From Amoebophrya sp. AT5.2 (lineage: Eukaryota; Sar; Dinophyceae; Syndiniales; Amoebophryaceae): a stretch of DNA of 11,283 nt. The notes below the pieces were generated by a model. It saw only the letters and a list, made by a program, of their open reading frames with translations. It ran no database searches and had not been told where the DNA came from. Shown here piece after piece: positions 8,101 to 11,283 of this stretch; position 1 is the stretch's first letter; every line of letters begins with the position of its first letter. The stretch is taken from contig RXOD01006094.1 of assembly GCA_005223375.1 (NCBI GenBank), forward strand, positions 1 to 11,283. Direction: 5' to 3'. The translations under genes and the position numbers were made by a program.

Positions 8101-11100
8101 CTGCAGCACCTGCTCCAGAAAATTTTTCTTCACCCGCTTTTCGCTCGCCTGCTCCATCAGCGTCCACTTTGCCTCTTGTGCGTCGGCGTCCAGTTCGGCC
8201 GGCATCGTCTTTTCTTCCGCGACCCGCAGCTGCTCCAGAAAGCTTTCCGCCCGCTTCTCCTCCAGCATGTGCCGCTGGTCGTTCATCGTCGCGACGTCAA
8301 GCTTCTCCTTTCTCGAGAGCATCTCGTCCGGCTCCGCGGTGACCTTTTCCTCGTCGCCGCCCAACCCGCACTGCTGCCGCTCGAAGATCGCCGTGTAGCT
8401 CTGGTACGCGTCCCGCATGTCCGTGAGGTACTCGTCGCGGCATTCTTCGAACACCCGCGCCCACTTTTTCAGCTTTTTCAGCTCGAACTTGAATTCGCTC
8501 TGCCGCTGGTGGATGCGCGCCAGGTCGCGCGACCACCGCCGCTTCAGGTTCAGCGTCGGGTCGTTGGCCGCGTCCTCCTCCTGGCTGTCGGTTTCCGCTT
8601 CGGCCGCCGCGGTCTTTTGGTCCCCGCCAGCATGTACCCGGGGCATCGCCATGGGCCCCCCACTCTCATCCTCCTCCCCGAGCGCCGGGACCTCCGTGAA
8701 CGTGGTCGCCATCGGGCGGTCCCCCCACCCCTGCATCTTTCCGTCGAAAACCTTGCCCTGCTCCATGGCCTTCTGCTGGATCACCCCCACCGCGGCGACC
8801 GCGCGCCGCATGTCCGCCAGCCACAGGCTGTGGAAGTCCTGGAACGCCTTGCACATGGTGTCCCACTCGCTCTCCCGCAGCGTCTGCATCGGGCAGATCG
8901 GGTCCATCCAAAACTCGTCTTTCTGTCTCTTCGAGCACCCGCTCCGCAAACGGAAGTCCTTGTTGGTCCCCTCCTTTTCATCAATGTCCGCCACGGCCTT
9001 GATCGCCTCCGCGTCCTTGTTCTGCTGCTCCTCGATCGTGTACACGTCCTTGTAGAAGGGGTGCAGCTTCCGCTCGGTTGGTTTCAGGGGCAGCAACGAG
9101 TTCATGCGCTTCCAGGAGCACACGTTCCGTGCTCCCAGGTCGTCGTCCCACGCGTCGTCGCCGCCGAAGAACACGTCCTGCCAGTGCGCCAGCCGCGGGG
9201 TCTCCGTCTCCGCCTTCCCGCGGAAGTGCGCCATCGCGCGCTGCATCTTTTTCCGCAGGTGCTCGGGGGAAAGCTCGCGGCACTTGCTCGCCTCGGGGAT
9301 GTTCGCGGGGTCCATCAGATTTTCCCACGTGGTTCGGGCGGAAAACACCTGCGACATCGCGAATTTCTCCCACCGCTGCTGGGCCAGCGTCGCGTCGATG
9401 CGCGTCAGCTCGATCCGCTTCTGGGTGCTCTCGATGCGCGTGCGCAGCGCCATGCTGGTCTCGTCCGTGATGTCGCGCGGCGGGGGGTGCGACACGGGCA
9501 GGAACTTCTCGTGCGCGTACGCGAGGGCGGCCGCCCCCTGCAGGCGCGGCGCCGTTTTCAGGTAGTCCCACTTCGCCCGCTTCCCCTGCTTCAGCACGCG
9601 CTCCAGGTCCACCCGCTGCTCCCGCGAGAAGTAGGGCACCGCGGTCTCCCCGCCCTCTTCCGGCGAGTAGTCGTCGTCGCACCCAAGCTCCAGCAGGCTC
9701 GCCTGCCCCAGCTTCTGCCACACGGGCGAAACCGTGTCGATCAGCATGTCCACGGCGTCCAGGGGACCCTGGTCCCCGACCTTCGCCTTGAGCGTCTCCA
9801 GCCGCCGCCCGAGCTTGTCGTACGCCTCGTGCCACAGCAAGGGCACCGCCCACTTCTTCTTCGCGGCGGGCCCCCCGTACGCCTGCGTGCTGGCCACCAG
9901 CTCCCGCACCGTTTCCATCGACGGCCCGTCGCGATTCATGATGAGGTCCTCCTTAATCGTGTCGGTCAACTTTGGGCCGCTGCCGTTCATAAGCGTTCCC
10001 CTCGTCTCGTAAATGATCGCGTCCTTCAGTTTCGGGTTGTTCTCTACGTACTTCAGCAGGGCGGTGTTCAGCTCCCCGCGCGCCTCGTACTTCGACAACC
10101 ACTCGTCCTCGAGCGTCTTTATGTACTTTTCCCGCAACGCGACCGCCTCGGTGTCCTGCACCCGCTGGTCCAGCGTGTTCAAATTGCTCTTCGAGCGGTA
10201 TCTGCGTTCGATCTCCCGCAACGGGTCGATGACCTCCCGGTTCCACGCCCACATCGTGCGCATCGTGTTCTCGAGGTGCTTCGACCGCATCATCTGGGAC
10301 AGCACCGCATACTCCACGCAGTACTTGTCCGTTTTCGGCAGTTCCATCTCCGCGTCCGCGCCGCTGCTACTACCACCACCCTGGGCTTTTACTTCCTCTT
10401 CCTCAAATTTCTTTTTCTGCTCCGCCGGCATCTGTGCAACGAACTCGTACAGCTTCGCGTTGGAGAAGGTGCCCTCTTGCCTGAACGCCTCCAGCACCTC
10501 ATTCGTCTTCTTCATCACGTCTGCGATCTTCTCAGTACCTTCTTCGTCAATCACCTCGAGTTTAGTTTTGGAGCTACCCCAACCACTGAACCAACTTTTT
10601 CCTCCACTTCCGCTCGCCTTGAACCATCCCCGCTCCGTCGGCTGCAAACCCTGGTGCTCTTTCACGGCATCCTCCAAATCCTGCAGTTTGTCATTCTGTA
10701 TAGCCGTGAAAATTTTTATCAGCAGCTGCCCGGACCGCGCTACCCTGCACAGGTAGTAAGGCTGGCCCCCCGCCGCGTACTTGCCCTCGATCTGCTGTAT
10801 CAGCCGCAAAAACCGCTCCACGTGCAGCCAGTTCATCGGCGACTCCTTGTTCTGCACCTGCAAGTTCTCCTTCGCCCCGAACAGCTTGCTCACGCTCCCT
10901 GTTTGGTCCTCCACCTTCGGTTTCGCCATCCACGCGTCCACCACCTTCAGCGCCGCGAATAGCTCCCGGAAGTCCTGCCCCATAAAGGTGAAGAACTTTT
11001 TCGCGGACGCCACCACTGAGTTGAAGCGTTTCTGCAGCGCGTCTTTCTGGTGCCCGGCGTCCTCCACCGCTTTTTCCGCTAGCTTGCGTGCCTCCTCCTC

Positions 11101-11235
11101 CTCGGGCGTCTCCTTGCGGAAGTAGGTTTGCCGCGGGGGTTTCTTCTGCGCCAGCGGGAAGTTGTCGATGTCGTCCTTCGCCTTCAGTATGATCTCGGTT
11201 TCCTTTATCACGGAGAAATTTGTCCCTGTCCCCAT
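2146..11235 (-). CDS. Giant orphan helical protein, 3,029 residues, intronless
   Basis: A single open frame of 9,090 bases runs from ATG (11235-11233) to TAA (2148-2146). In-frame TAG and TGA lie directly upstream, fixing this start, and AAAATGG is a good eukaryotic start context. I recognise no catalytic domain, signal peptide or transmembrane segment. The protein is rich in K, E, A and R and poor in cysteine. Long predicted helices or coiled coils (for example about 985-1077 and 1530-1605) alternate with low-complexity linkers at about 276-299, 833-896, 1079-1178, 1418-1457, 2106-2165, 2365-2415, 2446-2498 and 2857-2930. An S-[FL]-[LV]-[QE]-L motif recurs at residues 513, 1086, 1458, 2397 and 3008, with close variants at 998, 1497, 1508, 2102 and 2176. 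Basic clusters lie at 1468-1475 and 2934-2952. Gly2 loosely fits an N-myristoylation pattern. By architecture it could be a scaffold, a cytoskeletal protein or a processed precursor; this is inference. The gene call is firm, the function unknown. Confidence 0.94.
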   Translation of the reverse strand: MGTGTNFSVIKETEIILKAKDDIDNFPLAQKKPPRQTYFRKETPEEEEARKLAEKAVEDAGHQKDALQKRFNSVVASAKKFFTFMGQDFRELFAALKVVDAWMAKPKVEDQTGSVSKLFGAKENLQVQNKESPMNWLHVERFLRLIQQIEGKYAAGGQPYYLCRVARSGQLLIKIFTAIQNDKLQDLEDAVKEHQGLQPTERGWFKASGSGGKSWFSGWGSSKTKLEVIDEEGTEKIADVMKKTNEVLEAFRQEGTFSNAKLYEFVAQMPAEQKKKFEEEEVKAQGGGSSSGADAEMELPKTDKYCVEYAVLSQMMRSKHLENTMRTMWAWNREVIDPLREIERRYRSKSNLNTLDQRVQDTEAVALREKYIKTLEDEWLSKYEARGELNTALLKYVENNPKLKDAIIYETRGTLMNGSGPKLTDTIKEDLIMNRDGPSMETVRELVASTQAYGGPAAKKKWAVPLLWHEAYDKLGRRLETLKAKVGDQGPLDAVDMLIDTVSPVWQKLGQASLLELGCDDDYSPEEGGETAVPYFSREQRVDLERVLKQGKRAKWDYLKTAPRLQGAAALAYAHEKFLPVSHPPPRDITDETSMALRTRIESTQKRIELTRIDATLAQQRWEKFAMSQVFSARTTWENLMDPANIPEASKCRELSPEHLRKKMQRAMAHFRGKAETETPRLAHWQDVFFGGDDAWDDDLGARNVCSWKRMNSLLPLKPTERKLHPFYKDVYTIEEQQNKDAEAIKAVADIDEKEGTNKDFRLRSGCSKRQKDEFWMDPICPMQTLRESEWDTMCKAFQDFHSLWLADMRRAVAAVGVIQQKAMEQGKVFDGKMQGWGDRPMATTFTEVPALGEEDESGGPMAMPRVHAGGDQKTAAAEAETDSQEEDAANDPTLNLKRRWSRDLARIHQRQSEFKFELKKLKKWARVFEECRDEYLTDMRDAYQSYTAIFERQQCGLGGDEEKVTAEPDEMLSRKEKLDVATMNDQRHMLEEKRAESFLEQLRVAEEKTMPAELDADAQEAKWTLMEQASEKRVKKNFLEQVLQPMQDQCGRLNAEFTSRNDAQDARQRLREARASTASSSSSSSFLQLQEQEGLAEGKVVLDLQEAVGGLFSRGETPKTEAAAKSDAAPGTEGTKGETKSVAKVAANREKSEKANGKKLEGQEAPEEVKKITHIPPGVERAMASILKWQRYLGHNGVDFDLRNAVAGEEDPSEQHGEDRCKLVPQEISETTDDDAGDEYAAAGMPKMRWSKRILNNLQSGARTVFHNCCAPVVSKVQVLMNSPTASVADALGEHCEAIETYIRKNRASPGPDTLIPMEREFASKVVKLSTLEARAKEIKKSIDRAVAPKEGYTDLMQTDTAAMKAAREAKRGNCALLRGELRLLYDLMADVIGPLHRAIIQAKALKRSPPTAIVLHYPEERPAEADSEQDADALEAASSPDSEATLGQDTGVTTSSFVELRNHVSRKKRQKRKLALSEKLTVAEKEELREEEFISLLEGVGDPESSLLEDPDQREATGLIVLHPTRLRAFVLDYRRFERLLDDLAYKTKEARRVYDEAVKKKEEAAAAAAEAAKAAGTAEAAQAAEAAKKKESGPPSADRPDFTVIDEHVKEAKERLLPELWAQTVQYWGGKVVAWREKLKEDIEATFEKLQNVEPPSDEAVKQAEEEWPDEAPALDTASKRAGDYPARFVKMKATESRIPFTSGGHPEQHRDLGLKTFQLLDRLHELGRAWRAHNPVGFEASPKAGNEHASVDWGRKGIGQNLSGLLDRTKAGLIDLKHQAAKLMGLNAPIPDLTFDALQSYFNHYQEPDPDPETGEYPEKTEPEKQIVEWVGPRPGMFGNYKDKDESGNKKEPKLTESAEAIDAKWKEVSAWVFETMTNLQEKLVETSNADTKRLQELLTAVESAAGQSDDAYRLFTSGDPVKSVTKKKAAIDAVKRTPGVSELKTFKFLGLRNLAEADAYYSRLSDVFLAKDFLDYRTTAGTKYTADHKQRIENLYCRDNYVGTHHATKEPPGIVLVGTGNTEDGGKNSWIGRQLRKLNVVSKTTRLEGEEAPTMLMRLGSMRAEIAARHAQLYQQMADAFAAEVKDDLDQEEGKTSFVQTAAAAAGAAGGAAAAAEAEKRGNFNTGAGRDGQVGDGGRDPEPEPDRSMTIAGAAGAPDVGTTELVLGSEFLQLGMETKTSQAKKEENKEGVLRETVQQHEAKRESQQLVQRMRQQTEMVENGWPFSTDDKAPQDIADKVTLLKASSAILKTWGEVVTHAAEDGLHKTTGGMSDDLEQMVVGEGFSLGISPHTDIERDIRTFTSDASTLRTLRVLYLPVLQYFAAATMQHANVKKKQLERSKGGFASYLRQLVQDKVGPDGKEKKASTAFAASSASAAASTSSSASAAASTSFLQLEEEQSESEREGTRKRIKQLMARRSAEDGDPPPTELETKIYEVIPQCPTPEQTQKEAADKAEKAAQDVQAAATPAGTAEAKPSGTTAGAGSGETFTPEPRCMIKGGSAELPLRLMEASAEDAEILKDLILDAAKDKAVGPLQRDLAGIFNDMEKVIREVKEVWHSSDPDLDPEFVRAVVDRALEHRSSAHYNLSDLLAQETKRQQLATWFANTEKHASALDAAEHEVAAMVAQSPLSGGTAGTAMAAGSAAFRINPLLRNRLDEKKAVVSEFSEHDVEFSRKLLAAVHRRGEEYHDALENGVVLPKVAMNKPIPHWTEPLVKSTRLAVKHYLMQRREATAQEKEILKDESRIEELYSLAAGVLPEYCIPFAAKAGDTPACQQKSLKDAYEKEKDLVDADMKYCQRITMKTGDDSMTNKIETKLNEAYELFDHRRVEFAKVLRPYIERAMNIFNDFEAFEEEEDVSPDESGTTRGAKPEGEAPGEASSSEGTTPGSEGTTPGSEREAGQPASGRSASLSSAASSSSLEVKEKITKKRRKTQQQKRRQREKVKRMLESEAEVKHGKGRLFGFGGGEEAGEDAAQVEDAEDLLADVEIPEKHRDAFAVAASLLQLANIESKIQVSEKAWTVG
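2380..2436 (-). other. Basic, bipartite NLS-like cluster near the C-terminus (residues 2934-2952)
   Basis: Two blocks of Lys/Arg (KKRRK, then KRRQREKVKR) are split by a short Gln-rich spacer, just after a Ser-rich linker and before an acidic tail. This matches the general form of a bipartite nuclear localisation signal. It could equally be a nucleic-acid- or phospholipid-binding patch, because such clusters are common in disordered regions. Confidence 0.35.
2527..2574 (-). repeat. 21-base tandem repeat, 2.3 copies
   Basis: Two perfect copies of a 21-base unit lie at 2527-2547 and 2548-2568, followed by six matching bases. They sit inside the giant frame and encode two runs of SEGTTPG around residues 2888-2903, in a disordered Ser/Gly/Pro linker. 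The unit is a multiple of three, so copy-number change would keep the frame. The perfect identity suggests a young duplication. Confidence 0.85.
4046..4105 (-). repeat. 30-base imperfect tandem repeat, two copies
   Basis: Positions 4046-4075 and 4076-4105 are diverged copies of a 30-base unit that encodes Ser/Ala runs containing SASAAAST twice. The repeat lies directly before an SFLQL motif (residues 2397-2401) in the giant protein. It has diverged mostly at synonymous or Ser/Ala-neutral positions, so it is older than the 21-base repeat at 2527. Confidence 0.75.
6466..6537 (-). repeat. Ala-rich helical tract, residues 1567-1590
   Basis: Twenty-four residues made mostly of Ala with spaced Glu, Lys and Gln are flanked by KKKEE and KKKE. 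On the DNA this is a GCC/GCG-rich simple run. It probably forms a stable charged single helix linking two segments of the giant protein, and is not a functional domain by itself. Confidence 0.6.
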
Positions 11236-11283
11236 TTTCTATCAGTGTTGGCGAGTTGTTTGGGTCTGTCTTTGAGTCTGCCT
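11236..11283 (-). promoter_or_regulatory. A/C-rich, T-poor leader of the giant gene
   Basis: Read on the minus strand, the 48 visible bases before the ATG contain 22 A and only 4 T, no upstream ATG, and in-frame TGA and TAG directly before AAA-ATG. Such an unstructured leader fits cap-dependent scanning in a eukaryote. There is no purine-rich ribosome binding site at the bacterial spacing. The promoter and transcript start lie beyond the window. Confidence 0.5.

Noticed and set aside
10594..10617. Walker A match (A-x4-G-K-S, residues 207-214) in the giant protein
   Set aside because: It formally fits the P-loop pattern but is a Gly/Ser linker next to Trp-rich sequence, with no preceding hydrophobic strand and no recognisable Walker B partner.
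7585..10962. 1,125-codon frame on the plus strand
   Set aside because: It lies exactly antisense and in register with the giant gene, with an R/L/H/P/V-rich translation typical of a shadow. Its openness follows from avoidance of TTA, CTA and TCA in the sense gene.
11236..11250. Bacterial ribosome binding site before the giant gene
   Set aside because: No GGAG-like sequence occurs at 5-12 bases before the ATG; the stretch reads CACTGATAGAAA.
11268..11283. CTCAAAG near the start of the leader as a relict of the dinoflagellate spliced leader (which ends in GGCTCAAG)
   Set aside because: Only a few bases agree and one base is inserted; chance is likely and the rest of the leader does not match.

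Overview
The window looks like nuclear-type DNA of a GC-rich protist, or less likely a large DNA virus, rather than bacterial DNA. Coding parts are very GC-rich and the single full intergenic gap is nearer 45-48 % GC in the stretches I counted by hand. Neither gene start has a Shine-Dalgarno sequence. The one complete gene encodes a 3,029-residue protein with alanine, serine and glycine tracts, preceded by an A/C-rich, T-poor leader of the kind seen in eukaryotic 5' UTRs. I cannot name the organism. An alveolate (dinoflagellate, syndinian, chromerid or apicomplexan-like) is one guess, resting on the low-complexity giant protein, the head-to-tail gene order and a recurring S-F-V/L-E/Q motif. 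It is inference, not demonstrated.

Layout, on the minus strand throughout. Positions 11283-11236 are the upstream leader. Positions 11235-2146 are one uninterrupted giant open reading frame for a mostly helical, charged, orphan protein with at least seven disordered low-complexity linkers. Positions 2145-1647 are a 499-base intergenic spacer with a small hairpin about 50 bases past the stop codon and a CTTTATAAAG palindrome. Positions 1646-1 are the 5' part of a second, unrecognised gene that runs off the left edge; it is open for 548 codons and reads as convincing protein.

No RNA gene, mobile element, CRISPR array or known enzyme domain is visible. Apart from their shared direction there is no sequence evidence that the two genes work together. 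The most unusual signal is a short motif, S-[FL]-[LV]-[QE]-L, repeated through the giant protein, often beside low-complexity linkers. It might be a processing site that cuts a polyprotein-like precursor, or a docking motif. All long frames on the plus strand are antisense shadows explained by codon bias.
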